A DNA stretch of 64,000 nt from Brachybacterium phenoliresistens (GTDB taxonomy: Bacteria; Actinomycetota; Actinomycetes; Actinomycetales; Dermabacteraceae). The notes under the pieces are model-generated. The model was not told where the DNA came from. It saw nothing but the letters and a program-made list of their open reading frames with translations, and did not search any database. The DNA lies in NCBI RefSeq assembly GCF_000576425.1, contig NZ_KK069989.1:124001-188000 (forward strand), written 5' to 3'. The position numbers and the translations under genes are program-made. Shown in pieces: positions 7,876 through 17,699 of the stretch (the stretch's first letter is position 1; each line of letters starts with the position of its first letter).

Positions 7876-9495
7876 TCATCGCTGCGGGGTGAGCGTCCGG
7901 GTGTACTGCACCTCCCCGCGCGCGTCGATCAGCTCGACGGTGAACTCCTCGCCCTGCGGCGCCACCTCGACCCGGCCGAAGAACTGGCCGGTGCCGTCGC
8001 GCGGGGAGCCCATCGGGGGACCGGCCTTCTGGAAGTCGACCTCGGGGCCGAAGGTCCCGTCCAGCGCGTTGGGGCCGAAGGAGCCGGCGTTGATGGGGCC
8101 GGCCACGAACTCCCAGAACGGGTCGAAGTCCGTGAACGCGGCGCGCTCGGGGGAGTAGTGGTGGGCGGCGCAGTAGTGGACGTCGCCGGTGAGGAAGACG
8201 ATGTTCCGCGTGCCCTGGTGCTTGATCCCCGACAGCAGGCGGGCCAGCTCCAGCTCGCGGCCCAGCGGTGCGCCGTCCTCCGCGTTCGAGATCGACTCCT
8301 GGCCCTCGCCGTCGGGGACGATGACGCCCAGCGGGAGGTCCGCGAGGATCACCTTCCAGGTCGCCGTCGAGGTGCGCAGCCCCTCCAGCAGCCACTGCAG
8401 CTGCTCCTCGCCGAAGATCGAGGTGGCCTGCTGCTCCCTGCCGGCGGTGTTCTCTCCCTTGGCGGTGCGCATGTCCAGGACGAAGACGTCCAGGTCCGGT
8501 CCGCGCTCGATGCGGCGGTAGATGCGCGCCGGCTCGAAGCCGGAGCCCCGCCCCATCGCCCGCGGATCGGCGATGGGCTGGTACTCCTGCCAGGCGCGGC
8601 GGCCTCGGGCGGCGAGCGTGTCCACGTCGCGGACGGTGTAGCGCTCGTCCTCGAGGATCTCGCCGGGCCACCAGTTGTTGGTGGTCTCGTGGTCGTCCCA
8701 GGTCGCGATGACGGGGACCTCCGCGTACATCGCGCGGACGTTCTCGTCCCGCAGGTTGTAGGCGTGGCGGCCGCGGAACTCCTGCAGGGTCTCGGCGACC
8801 TTGGAGACCTCCTCGGTGACGACGTTGCGCCAGATGGCGCCGTCGGGCTCCTCGAGCGTCTCGGCGATCGGGCCGTCGGCGTAGATCGTGTCCCCGGCGT
8901 GGAGGAAGAAGTCCGGGGCGAGCGAGCGCATCGTCTCGTAGCCGAACATCCCGCCCACATCGGGGTTGATCCCGTAGCCCTGACCGGCGGTGTCCGCCGT
9001 CCAGACGAAGGTCTGCGCGCCGTCGGAGCGCCTGCCGGGGGCGGTGCGGAAGCTCCCCGTGCCGATCTCGCCCCTGCGGCCGTTCTCGTCCTCGAAGAAG
9101 ATCTCGGTCTCGAAGGCGGTGCCCGCGGGCAGGCCCTTCGCGCTGATCCGCGCCGTGAGGTCGGTGTCCGCGCTCGCCCAGGAGCCGCGCAGGGTGATCG
9201 GCCCCCTGCCCCGTCCCCTGCCGCGGCCGGTGATGCGCTCGCCGTCGGCGTCGAGCGGGTGCAGCACGGCGTGCAGCCGTCCCACGCCGCTGGCGCGGGA
9301 CCACAGCACCGCGCTGGAGGAGGTGACGTCGCCGGTCTGGATGCCGGAGGGGAGCGTGAGGCGCGAGCCGACCGGGCCGGTGGGCCGGGTCGGGGAGGCG
9401 ACGGCGGGGGCCGCGGCCGGCAGGGTCGTGGCGAGCGCCGCGGCGGCGGCGCCCTGGAGGAGGGTGCGGCGGTTCGGGGCGGAGGGGCGTTCCAT
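7876..9495 (-). CDS. phoD: Alkaline phosphatase D, Tat-exported (PhoD family)
   Basis: Exported metallophosphatase/phosphodiesterase that releases phosphate from organic esters outside the membrane (539 aa). The Tat signal NRRTLLQGAAAAALA is at residues 8-22. An N-terminal Fn3-like PhoD domain (about 45-150) precedes the metallophosphatase core, with metal ligands in LHAGDTIYADGP, WDDHETTNNW and FLTGDVHY. These are the PhoD hallmarks for an iron/calcium centre. The protein is full length for the family. I saw no Pho box. The gene stands alone, convergent neither with nor overlapping its neighbours. Confidence 0.94.
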   Translation of the reverse strand: MERPSAPNRRTLLQGAAAAALATTLPAAAPAVASPTRPTGPVGSRLTLPSGIQTGDVTSSSAVLWSRASGVGRLHAVLHPLDADGERITGRGRGRGRGPITLRGSWASADTDLTARISAKGLPAGTAFETEIFFEDENGRRGEIGTGSFRTAPGRRSDGAQTFVWTADTAGQGYGINPDVGGMFGYETMRSLAPDFFLHAGDTIYADGPIAETLEEPDGAIWRNVVTEEVSKVAETLQEFRGRHAYNLRDENVRAMYAEVPVIATWDDHETTNNWWPGEILEDERYTVRDVDTLAARGRRAWQEYQPIADPRAMGRGSGFEPARIYRRIERGPDLDVFVLDMRTAKGENTAGREQQATSIFGEEQLQWLLEGLRTSTATWKVILADLPLGVIVPDGEGQESISNAEDGAPLGRELELARLLSGIKHQGTRNIVFLTGDVHYCAAHHYSPERAAFTDFDPFWEFVAGPINAGSFGPNALDGTFGPEVDFQKAGPPMGSPRDGTGQFFGRVEVAPQGEEFTVELIDARGEVQYTRTLTPQR

Positions 9496-9588
9496 GCGGG
9501 CCAGTGAACTCCCCGCGCATGGCCGTCTCGTGGCGGGCGGATGAATGCGAGGGGACGGTCCGTCGCGGGCGCGATGCCGCCCGCCTGC

Positions 9589-10806
9589 TCAGCCGTCGGC
9601 GGGCACGGAGGCCCGAGCCCGGGAGGCGCGGCGCGCGGCGTGGACGAGGCCCAGGCCGGCGAGGGTGAGGAGCGCGCAGGCGAGGAAGATGCCGCGCTGG
9701 CCCAGCAGGGGCAGGGCGCCGAGCGCGATGATCGGCCCGGAGACGACGGCGCCGATGCGCCGGGTGTTCATGTACAGCCCCGTCGCAGCGCCCGCGCCGG
9801 GGATGAGGTCCTGGAACAGCGCCAGGCCGATCCCGGAGATCGCCGCGACGCTGATCGCGTTCAGCGGCTGCAGGGCCAGCAGCAGGATCGGCTCGGTGAC
9901 GGCCGCGAGGCCGATGTAGTAAGCGACCCCGGCGATCGCGCCGAGGGCCACGAGCCTCAGGTGGGGGATCCGATCACCGAGCCGGCCGATGATGAGCAGG
10001 GCGGGGACCTCGAGGGCGGCGGCGACGCCGAGGGTGATCCCGCCCCAGAGGATCGCCAGGCCGACGGTCCCGGAGACGTAGAGCGTCAGGAAGGACATGG
10101 CCGTGGCGTTGCAGGCCTGGAAGAGCACGAACGCCGCCACCACGAGGACCGTCGCGGCCCGGCCCGAGACGGGCCGGGCCGGCGCCTCAGCGGGAGCCCG
10201 GGCCTCCGGGCCCGGTGCGGCGACCCGGTCGAGCCGCCGGCGACGGGCCATCATCGCCGCGGTGGTGGCGATGTTGAGGACGGCGATGACCACCAGGGCC
10301 GCGAGGATGCCGCGACCCCCGGCCGCGCCGATGATGAGCGTCGCCAGCGGCGGCCCGCCCACCCAGGCGACGGAGACGATCGCGCGCGTGCCGACGATCC
10401 GGGAGGTGGTCGTCCCCGCGTCGCGCAGATGCGCGAAGAGCATCGTGGTGCCCAGGCCCGCGGGACCGCCCAGCACCACCAGGGCCACGGTCGCCGGCGG
10501 GAGGGAGGACGCCGTCGCGAGGGCGCCGGCCAGGGCGATGGTCAGCACGCCGCAGCCCAGCAGGATCTGCAGATAGGAGCGGTTCCTGTCGGCCCACGCG
10601 GGGATGAGCAGCGCGGCGAGGAACCCGCCGGCGTGGTAGACCGCCAGCGTCCAGCCGATGTCCGCGGTGGAGGCGTCGTACAGCGTCGCGAGGATGATCG
10701 CGAGCGCCGGGCTGAGCAGGGCGACCTGGAGCCCCCACAGCAGTGCGGAGGCGGGGACGAGCAGTCGCGCGGGCGCCGGCGCGGCGGCGGGAGCCGGGAT
10801 GGTCAT
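9589..10806 (-). CDS. MFS sugar-efflux-type transporter (SetA/B/C-like)
   Basis: 405-residue, 12-helix major facilitator. Residues in the N-terminal half (IPAWADRNRSYLQILLGCGV), the cytoplasmic basic loop after helix 6, and the C-terminal block with GLYMNTRRIGAVVSGP match the sugar efflux transporter (Set) subfamily, which exports lactose, glucose analogues or similar sugars. It is divergent from the XRE-MmyB regulator at 10908, 101 bp away, which probably controls it. Substrate is inferred only at family level. Confidence 0.85.
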   Translation of the reverse strand: MTIPAPAAAPAPARLLVPASALLWGLQVALLSPALAIILATLYDASTADIGWTLAVYHAGGFLAALLIPAWADRNRSYLQILLGCGVLTIALAGALATASSLPPATVALVVLGGPAGLGTTMLFAHLRDAGTTTSRIVGTRAIVSVAWVGGPPLATLIIGAAGGRGILAALVVIAVLNIATTAAMMARRRRLDRVAAPGPEARAPAEAPARPVSGRAATVLVVAAFVLFQACNATAMSFLTLYVSGTVGLAILWGGITLGVAAALEVPALLIIGRLGDRIPHLRLVALGAIAGVAYYIGLAAVTEPILLLALQPLNAISVAAISGIGLALFQDLIPGAGAATGLYMNTRRIGAVVSGPIIALGALPLLGQRGIFLACALLTLAGLGLVHAARRASRARASVPADG

Positions 10807-10894
10807 GGCCCCATGGGACCCCGTCCTCCTCGCGCGAGGAAGGGATCGCGCAACCGTGTACTGCCCGTACGCCCCAGAAGCCTCCGGACCGGCC

Positions 10895-12784
<1,890 letters not shown>

Positions 12785-12803
12785 TCCCGCCCGCGGCGCC
12801 CGG

Positions 12804-12843
12804 CCCGCCGTCGGCGCTGCGGGGACCGGGCTCCGACGGCGGG
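12804..12843. terminator. Bidirectional hairpin between convergent genes
   Basis: Perfect 11-bp arms CCCGCCGTCGG (12804-12814) and its complement (12833-12843) with an 18-nt loop, placed between the stops of the aldo-keto reductase and the convergent VOC gene. There is no T-tract, as usual for terminators in GC-rich actinobacteria. Confidence 0.6.
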
Positions 12844-12844
12844 G

Positions 12845-13279
12845 TCAGACCGGCCGGGATTCGGCCGGCCGCGCGTGCCCGCCCTCGGCAGGCCCCTCCT
12901 GGGCGGTCCGGCCGAGGGGGGTGAAGACGTTCACCAGGTTCCCGTCGGGGTCGCGGAGCAGGAACGAACGGTTCCCCCACGGCATGTCCCGCGGTGCGTC
13001 GCCGACCGTGCCGGTCCCGCGCGGCAGCGCGCGGCTGACGGCGTCAACGTCCTCGACCTGCAGGTCCAGGATGATGCTGCGGTTCGCCCGGGCCTCGGCC
13101 ACGCCCTCGCCCAGCAGCGGGATCGTGGCGGTGCTCGCGATCGCGAGCGTGCCGGTGGGCGTGCGGATCTCGCCGAACATGGGGTGCCGGCGCACGGCGT
13201 CGACCCCCGTGAGATCCGCGTAGAAGGCCAGGAGCGTGTCGACGTCGTCGGTGAGGATGCGGGTGGCGGCCAGGTGCAT
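12845..13279 (-). CDS. VOC-superfamily (glyoxalase-like) protein
   Basis: 144-residue vicinal-oxygen-chelate protein. The two beta-alpha-beta-beta-beta halves are visible, with a first-strand pattern MHLAATRILTDDVDTLLAFY and the second-half FLLRDPDGNLVNVFTP. The metal ligands are not clearly conserved, so it may be a binding protein rather than an enzyme. ATG 13279 has GGAGGAC at good spacing. Substrate unknown. Confidence 0.87.
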   Translation of the reverse strand: MHLAATRILTDDVDTLLAFYADLTGVDAVRRHPMFGEIRTPTGTLAIASTATIPLLGEGVAEARANRSIILDLQVEDVDAVSRALPRGTGTVGDAPRDMPWGNRSFLLRDPDGNLVNVFTPLGRTAQEGPAEGGHARPAESRPV

Positions 13280-13424
13280 GAGGGTCCTCCGGATGGGGCG
13301 GGGCGGTCTCGGGAGTCGTCCGTGCTCCCGGCTCCGGACCGTACGCGGGATGCCGGACAGGTTCCGTCCGGTCTGCGCCGCGATGCCAGGACCCGGTGCC
13401 CGGAGGCGGTCCGACGGGCCGGGC

Positions 13425-13799
13425 TCAGAGGTAGCCGCGGGTGATCAGCTCCAGGTAGTGGCCCGAGGGGTCCAGCAGGTAGACCCCGCGCCCGCCGTGC
13501 TCCGCGTTGATCTGCCCGGGCCGCGTCCGCTGAGGGTCCGCCCAGTGATCCTGCCCGCGATCGAGGATCTTCGTGTGCGCGCGGTCGAAATGCTCGTCGT
13601 CCAGCAGATAGGCGTAGTGCTGCGGCGGGAACTCGATCGGCGGAGCGGCGAACTGCAGCAGCACGCCGCCGCCGATGGTGATGTTCGTGAACGGACCCCA
13701 GGCGGGGGCTTCGTCGGCCTCGAGCAGGTCGAGGTAGAACCCGGCCATCTCGGCGGGGTCGGTGGACGCGACGATGGTGTGGTTGAAGTGCGCTGTCAT
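13425..13799 (-). CDS. VOC-superfamily (glyoxalase-like) protein
   Basis: 124-residue VOC protein. Metal-ligand-like positions are His in FNHTIVAS, Glu/His around QHYAYLLDD and Glu in LLDPSGHYLELITRGY, the last being the usual C-terminal signature of extradiol/bleomycin-type VOC domains. The order with the small membrane protein (13 bp gap) on the same strand suggests a small operon 13812-to-13425. Substrate unknown. Confidence 0.87.
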   Translation of the reverse strand: MTAHFNHTIVASTDPAEMAGFYLDLLEADEAPAWGPFTNITIGGGVLLQFAAPPIEFPPQHYAYLLDDEHFDRAHTKILDRGQDHWADPQRTRPGQINAEHGGRGVYLLDPSGHYLELITRGYL

Positions 13800-13811
13800 G
13801 GGAGGCCGCCC

Positions 13812-14042
13812 TCACGACAGCCACATCACGAGGCCGAGGACCACGGCCAGGATCAACGGCAGCAGCAGCTGCCGCCGCACCAGCGCCGGGCGGTCGCGCT
13901 CCTCGACACGGCGGTACCGCTGCTGCCAGCCCCACAGGAGCCGCCAGCTCGTGCGCGGGGAGATCAGGCCCCACAGGCACAGGGCGGCGACCACGGCGAA
14001 CGGCGCCACCCGCAGCAGATCGTTCTCCGGGACGTACCACAC
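13812..14042 (-). CDS. Small two-helix membrane protein (DUF6199-like)
   Basis: 76-residue protein with a hydrophobic helix at about residues 8-27 (LLRVAPFAVVAALCLWGLI), a basic cytoplasmic loop with WRLLWGWQQRYRR, and a C-terminal helix LLPLILAVVLGLVMW. This resembles DUF6199-type small membrane proteins; function unknown. The start is GTG at 14042, 6 nt after a TACGGT -10 hexamer (leaderless). It leads the VOC gene at 13425. Confidence 0.7.
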   Translation of the reverse strand: MWYVPENDLLRVAPFAVVAALCLWGLISPRTSWRLLWGWQQRYRRVEERDRPALVRRQLLLPLILAVVLGLVMWLS

Positions 14043-14048
14043 GGCTCC

Positions 14049-14054
14049 ACCGTA
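14049..14054 (-). promoter_or_regulatory. -10 hexamer TACGGT, leaderless start
   Basis: Minus-strand TACGGT ends 6 nt before GTG 14042; no Shine-Dalgarno is seen. Confidence 0.45.
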
Positions 14055-14084
14055 CCGGCCGGGGGACGGATCCTCCCTCGCCCG

Positions 14085-15032
14085 TCACCTGGTCGCGCGG
14101 TGCAGCCTCGCGGCGAGGCGCTCGAACGCGGCCGCGAGCTCGCGGCCCTCGAGGACCTCGAGATCGACGCCCAGTCCGATGAGCCACAGGGCGAGCCGGT
14201 CGGGATCCCGGGAGCCCACGGCGACGCGGCAGGACGTCTCGTCGACCGTCTCCACGTCCACGGGGACGCCGAGCGCCGCCACGACCTCCGCGGCGGGTGC
14301 GTGCACGAGCACGAGGGCGTGGGAGGTCCAGGCGTCGATGCTGACGCGTCGCACCACGAAGTCGACCGCATCGTCCGCCGGGTCGGCGCGGGCACGGAAC
14401 CGTGCTCCCGACGCGGCCGCCCGTCTGATGCGGTCGACGCGGAACACCCGCCAGTCCCCGCGGTCGAGGTCCCAGGCGAGCAGGTACCACAGCGGACCCC
14501 AGCTCACCAGGCGCTGCGGCTCGAGGCGACGGGTCTCCTCCTCGCCGCCGGGCTTCGTGTACCCGCAGCGCAGCCGCTCCCGGCCACGGATCGCGGCGGC
14601 GATCGCACCCAGCAGAGGGAGATCCGGCGCACTGCCCGCCCCGGGGACCGTGCTCGTCGCCTCGCGCACCGCGGCGAGGCGGGGGCGCAGGCGGGCCGGC
14701 AGCACCTGTTCGAGCTTCGCGAGCGCGCAGAGCGCCGTCTCCCCGCCCCCGGACCCCGCCGCCGCGAGCGATCCGAGGGCGAGGGCGACCGCGACGGCCT
14801 CCTCGTCGTCGAGCTGCAGGGGCGGCATCATCGTCCCGGCCGCGAGCCGGTACCCGCCGGCGATGCCCGGTCGCGCCTCGGCCTGATAGCCGAGCGACCG
14901 CAGCCGCGCGACGTCGGCGCGGACGGTCCGCGTGCTCACCGCGAGCCGGACGGCGAGCTGCGAGCTCGTCCAGTCCCGCCGGACCTGGAGCAGCGCGAGG
15001 AGATCGAGCAGACGGGCGGAGGTCCGGAGCAT
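14085..15032 (-). CDS. HTH-WYL transcriptional regulator (DeoR-like)
   Basis: 315-residue regulator. The N-terminal winged helix (about residues 1-60; LLDLLALLQVRRDWTSSQLAVRLAVSTRTVRADVARL, split here as two helices) is followed by a WYL domain with LEPQRLVSWGPLWYLLAWDLDRGDWRVFRVDRI (about 175-210) and a C-terminal WCX extension. WYL domains sense ligands such as nucleotides or oligonucleotides. ATG 15032 is preferred; ATG 15044 is in frame but lies inside the left arm of the perfect inverted repeat 15044-15084. It is divergent from the epoxide hydrolase, which it most likely regulates through that repeat. Confidence 0.9.
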   Translation of the reverse strand: MLRTSARLLDLLALLQVRRDWTSSQLAVRLAVSTRTVRADVARLRSLGYQAEARPGIAGGYRLAAGTMMPPLQLDDEEAVAVALALGSLAAAGSGGGETALCALAKLEQVLPARLRPRLAAVREATSTVPGAGSAPDLPLLGAIAAAIRGRERLRCGYTKPGGEEETRRLEPQRLVSWGPLWYLLAWDLDRGDWRVFRVDRIRRAAASGARFRARADPADDAVDFVVRRVSIDAWTSHALVLVHAPAAEVVAALGVPVDVETVDETSCRVAVGSRDPDRLALWLIGLGVDLEVLEGRELAAAFERLAARLHRATR

Positions 15033-15043
15033 GGATCCGATCA

Positions 15044-15084
15044 TCCTCGCCGATGCGGAAGCATCCTTTCCGCATCGGCGAGGA
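15044..15084. promoter_or_regulatory. Perfect 17-bp inverted repeat, probable operator
   Basis: Arms TCCTCGCCGATGCGGAA (15044-15060) and its exact complement (15068-15084) flank a 7-nt spacer. The repeat fills the gap between the divergent WYL regulator (start 15032) and epoxide hydrolase (start 15096), where it would block both promoters. The position and symmetry point to an operator for the WYL protein rather than a terminator. Confidence 0.75.
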
Positions 15085-15095
15085 ACCTCGATCCC

Positions 15096-16232
15096 ATGAC
15101 CCAGAACATCGCTCTCGCCCCGTTCCGCATCTCCATCTCCCCGGAGGATCTCGACGACCTCCGGCACCGCCTCGCGCGGACCCGCTGGCCGCTGCCCGTG
15201 CCGGGATGCGGAGACCGTCCCGACTTCCGACGCGGCATGTCCCCGGCGTACCTGGCGGAGCTCGCCGAGCACTGGCGCGACGGCTTCGACTGGAGGGAGC
15301 AGGAGGCACGGCTCGCCGAGCTTCCCCAGCTGACCACGGTCGTGGACGGCCAGACCTTCCATCTCGTCCACGTCCGATCGGAGGATCCGGAGGCGATGCC
15401 GCTGCTGCTGCTCCACGGCTGGCCCGGTTCGTTCCTCGAGTACCGGACGATCATCCCGCTGCTGACCGAGGCGTTCCATGTCGTCATCCCGTCCCCGCCC
15501 GGGTTCGGCTTCTCCACCCCTCTGGCCGGGACCGGCTGGGAGCTGGCGCGCACCGCGGACGCCTATGCCGAGATCATGACCCGGCTGGGCTACCGGAGAT
15601 TCCTCGTCCACGGCACCGACATGGGCACGGGGATCGCCGGGCGGCTTGCCTCCGTGCACCCCCGGCGCGTGATCGGCATGCACCTCGGGGCGGACCGCGC
15701 CGTGCTCGGACTGGCCGGGGACCTGTTCCCCGCCCCCGAGGGGCTGGCGGGCCCGGAGCGCCGCGAGCTCGAGACCCAGCAGGCGATCAGCGCGGCCGAG
15801 AGCGGGTACCGCACCATGCACAGCCATCGGCCGGACACGATCGGGCCGTCCCTCACGGATTCGCCCATCGGCCTGCTCGCGTGGATCGCCGAGAAGTACA
15901 AGACCCGCTCCGGGGACGGCTTCGCCCCGCCCGCGATCGACCGGGATCTGCTGCTGTCGACGGTCAGCCTGTACTGGTTCACCCGCAGCGGTGCCTCGAG
16001 CGCCCAGTTCTCCTACGAGTTCGAGCACTCCGGCCTCGCCCCCGTCATGGCAGCCGAGGTTCCTTCGGGATGGGCGGTGTTCGATGCGCATCCGCTCGTG
16101 CGGCGGGTGCTGGACCCGCAGGGAGCGATCGGCCACTGGAGCGAGTTCGCCCGGGGCGGCCACTTCCCGGCGGCGGAGGTCCCGGAGCTGCTCGCCGCGG
16201 ATCTCCGGTCCTTCGCCCGCAGCATCGCCTGA
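15096..16232 (+). CDS. Epoxide hydrolase family protein
   Basis: 378-residue alpha/beta hydrolase with the N-terminal epoxide-hydrolase domain (EHN, about residues 5-110; FRISISPEDLDDLRHRLARTRWP). Catalysis in this family opens epoxides to diols through an Asp-ester. Oxyanion motif HGWPGS, nucleophile Asp in HGTDMGTG (near residue 174), lid Tyr in VSLYWFT and His in RGGHFPAAE are all present. A cytosolic enzyme of microsomal-EH type. Its upstream region is the inverted repeat 15044-15084, so expression is probably controlled by the divergent WYL regulator. Confidence 0.92.
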   Translation: MTQNIALAPFRISISPEDLDDLRHRLARTRWPLPVPGCGDRPDFRRGMSPAYLAELAEHWRDGFDWREQEARLAELPQLTTVVDGQTFHLVHVRSEDPEAMPLLLLHGWPGSFLEYRTIIPLLTEAFHVVIPSPPGFGFSTPLAGTGWELARTADAYAEIMTRLGYRRFLVHGTDMGTGIAGRLASVHPRRVIGMHLGADRAVLGLAGDLFPAPEGLAGPERRELETQQAISAAESGYRTMHSHRPDTIGPSLTDSPIGLLAWIAEKYKTRSGDGFAPPAIDRDLLLSTVSLYWFTRSGASSAQFSYEFEHSGLAPVMAAEVPSGWAVFDAHPLVRRVLDPQGAIGHWSEFARGGHFPAAEVPELLAADLRSFARSIA

Positions 16233-16240
16233 GCGCGCGG

Positions 16241-16256
16241 CCGACCCTGCGGTCGG
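16241..16256. terminator. Small hairpin between convergent genes
   Basis: Six-bp arms CCGACC / GGTCGG with a 4-nt loop sit in the 25-bp gap between the convergent epoxide hydrolase and alpha/beta hydrolase stops. It could end transcription from either side; the stem is short. Confidence 0.35.
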
Positions 16257-16257
16257 G

Positions 16258-17115
16258 CTACGGCGCGGATCCCTCCAGCCACGCCAGCGCATCCCGTCCC
16301 AGGGCGTCGGCCGCCTCGAGCGGCACCAGATGCCCGGCCCCGGCATGCGTGCGGACCTCGACGTGCCCCGGAAGGCGTGCGGCGAGCTCGGCCGCTTGCT
16401 CGACGGGGATCCACGGGTCCTCCTCGCCCCAGCTGACGCGGGAGGGGCAGCGCACCTGGTCGAGGCGCTCGACGATCGGCGCCGTGTGCTGCGGGCTCAG
16501 CTGGGCGATCTGCCGGTAGAACGCGGCCTGTCCCGCGGGGGAGCGCCACGGCTCGGTGAGGGCGTCGATCTGCGGGTCCGTCAGCGCCTGTCCGCCTGCC
16601 CCGGCGATGTACTCGCGCACCAGGGCGGCGTGCAGCGCCGGCGGCAGGGCGGCGAAGACCTGCTCGTGCTGGGCGACGAGCCGGAAGAAGGGGGATCCCC
16701 AGGGGTCCAGCGTCACCACGTCGACCAGGTGGAGGGAGGCGTACTCGCTGCCGTCGAGCAGGTGCGCACCCAGCGCGACCGCTCCTCCGATGTCATGGGC
16801 GATGACATGCGGCCGCGGAAGCTGCCACGTCTCCAGCAGAGATGCGAGCCGCCGGCGCTGGCTGACGAGGTCGACCGCGGCGCCGCCGCTCCGGATCGAG
16901 GCCCCGTAGCCGGGCATATCCCACAGGTGGACCCGATGCTCCCGCGCGAGCATGCGCGCCACAGGCATCCATACAGCCGCCGACCAGGGCGTCCCGTGGC
17001 AGAGCACGACGTCCCCGGCGCTGTGCGGTCCCTCCGGGTCGAGGCGGTAGGTGGCGATCTCGACGCCGTCGATCGTCTCGAGGACGGGCGCGGGCAGGGG
17101 CGGGACGGCGGTCAT
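16258..17115 (-). CDS. Alpha/beta hydrolase (haloalkane-dehalogenase/epoxide-hydrolase-like fold)
   Basis: 285-residue hydrolase. It has the oxyanion HGTPWSA, a nucleophile elbow AHDIGGA in which Asp replaces Ser (as in haloalkane dehalogenases and epoxide hydrolases), an acid in WGEEDPWIP and His in GAGHLVPLE. The Asp nucleophile suggests an ester-intermediate reaction on C-halide or epoxide bonds rather than simple esterase activity, although many uncharacterised members exist. ATG 17115 overlaps the MerR stop (ATGA), so the two are co-translated. Confidence 0.87.
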   Translation of the reverse strand: MTAVPPLPAPVLETIDGVEIATYRLDPEGPHSAGDVVLCHGTPWSAAVWMPVARMLAREHRVHLWDMPGYGASIRSGGAAVDLVSQRRRLASLLETWQLPRPHVIAHDIGGAVALGAHLLDGSEYASLHLVDVVTLDPWGSPFFRLVAQHEQVFAALPPALHAALVREYIAGAGGQALTDPQIDALTEPWRSPAGQAAFYRQIAQLSPQHTAPIVERLDQVRCPSRVSWGEEDPWIPVEQAAELAARLPGHVEVRTHAGAGHLVPLEAADALGRDALAWLEGSAP

Positions 17116-17558
17116 GAGTCCCCGGCGGGGACACCGGCACGCTCCGGCACGGGCGCCGCCCCGGGGCCCGGGTACTCCGACCAGGCCGGCTCGCGCAGGC
17201 CCGGGCAGTGCTCCGGCGTGGGGTGACGGGCCGTGTCGATGATGCGGTCCAGCGCATCGCGGGCGGCGGCGAGGTCCGCCATGGCGGCGCTGATGCGTTC
17301 GCGCTCGGCGCCGAGCATCGCGAAGACCTCCGGCGATCCCTGGCCGCTGTCCACGCACGGCAGCAGCTGGGCGATCGTGCGGCTGGAGAGCCCGGCGGTG
17401 AAGAACTGCTGGATCAGCCCGACGCGCTCCACGGCCGATGCCGGATAGTCGCGCTGCCCGCCCGGCCCGCGCTCGGCGTGCAGCAGTCCCTGCTCCTCGT
17501 AGTAGCGCAGCGCCCGCGGGCTCACTCCCGCGCGCTCCGCGACCTCCCCGATCCGCAT
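17112..17558 (-). CDS. MerR-family transcriptional regulator
   Basis: 148-residue regulator with the MerR winged helix MRIGEVAERAGVSPRALRYY at residues 1-20, the second-wing GGQRDYP, and a dimerisation coiled coil (about 75-115). The C-terminal tail has a single Cys in PEHCPGL. Together with PCVDSGQG there are two cysteines, but not the canonical metal-binding pattern, so the effector is unknown. ATG 17558 has GGAGAGG upstream. It is divergent from the SDR at 17700, whose promoter at 17584-17615 has the MerR architecture, and its stop overlaps the start of the hydrolase gene. Confidence 0.93.
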   Translation of the reverse strand: MRIGEVAERAGVSPRALRYYEEQGLLHAERGPGGQRDYPASAVERVGLIQQFFTAGLSSRTIAQLLPCVDSGQGSPEVFAMLGAERERISAAMADLAAARDALDRIIDTARHPTPEHCPGLREPAWSEYPGPGAAPVPERAGVPAGDS

Positions 17559-17583
17559 GGCTGTCCTCTCCGTCACACCCGAC

Positions 17584-17615
17584 TTGCCCTTGACGTCAAC
17601 GTCAGGTTCTAGCGT
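17584..17615 (+). promoter_or_regulatory. MerR-type promoter/operator for the SDR gene
   Basis: -35 TTGCCC (17584-17589) and -10 TAGCGT (17610-17615) are separated by an overlong 20-bp spacer containing the dyad TGACGT-CA-ACGTCA (17591-17604). A stretched spacer with a central dyad is how MerR proteins activate, so this is the likely target of the adjacent MerR protein, driving the SDR at 17700. Confidence 0.7.
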
Positions 17616-17699
17616 ACTCGGCATCGGCCCCGATGGCAGGGCGGACGGCCGGACCCGACGCCGGAAGTGCGGGAACAGACAGCAGGAGGCAGCCACACC

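Noticed and set aside
12931-15309. A leftward frame of about 790 codons through the VOC, membrane-protein and WYL region
   Set aside because: Arg/Pro/Gly-rich, no conserved motif, and crosses four separate well-supported genes.
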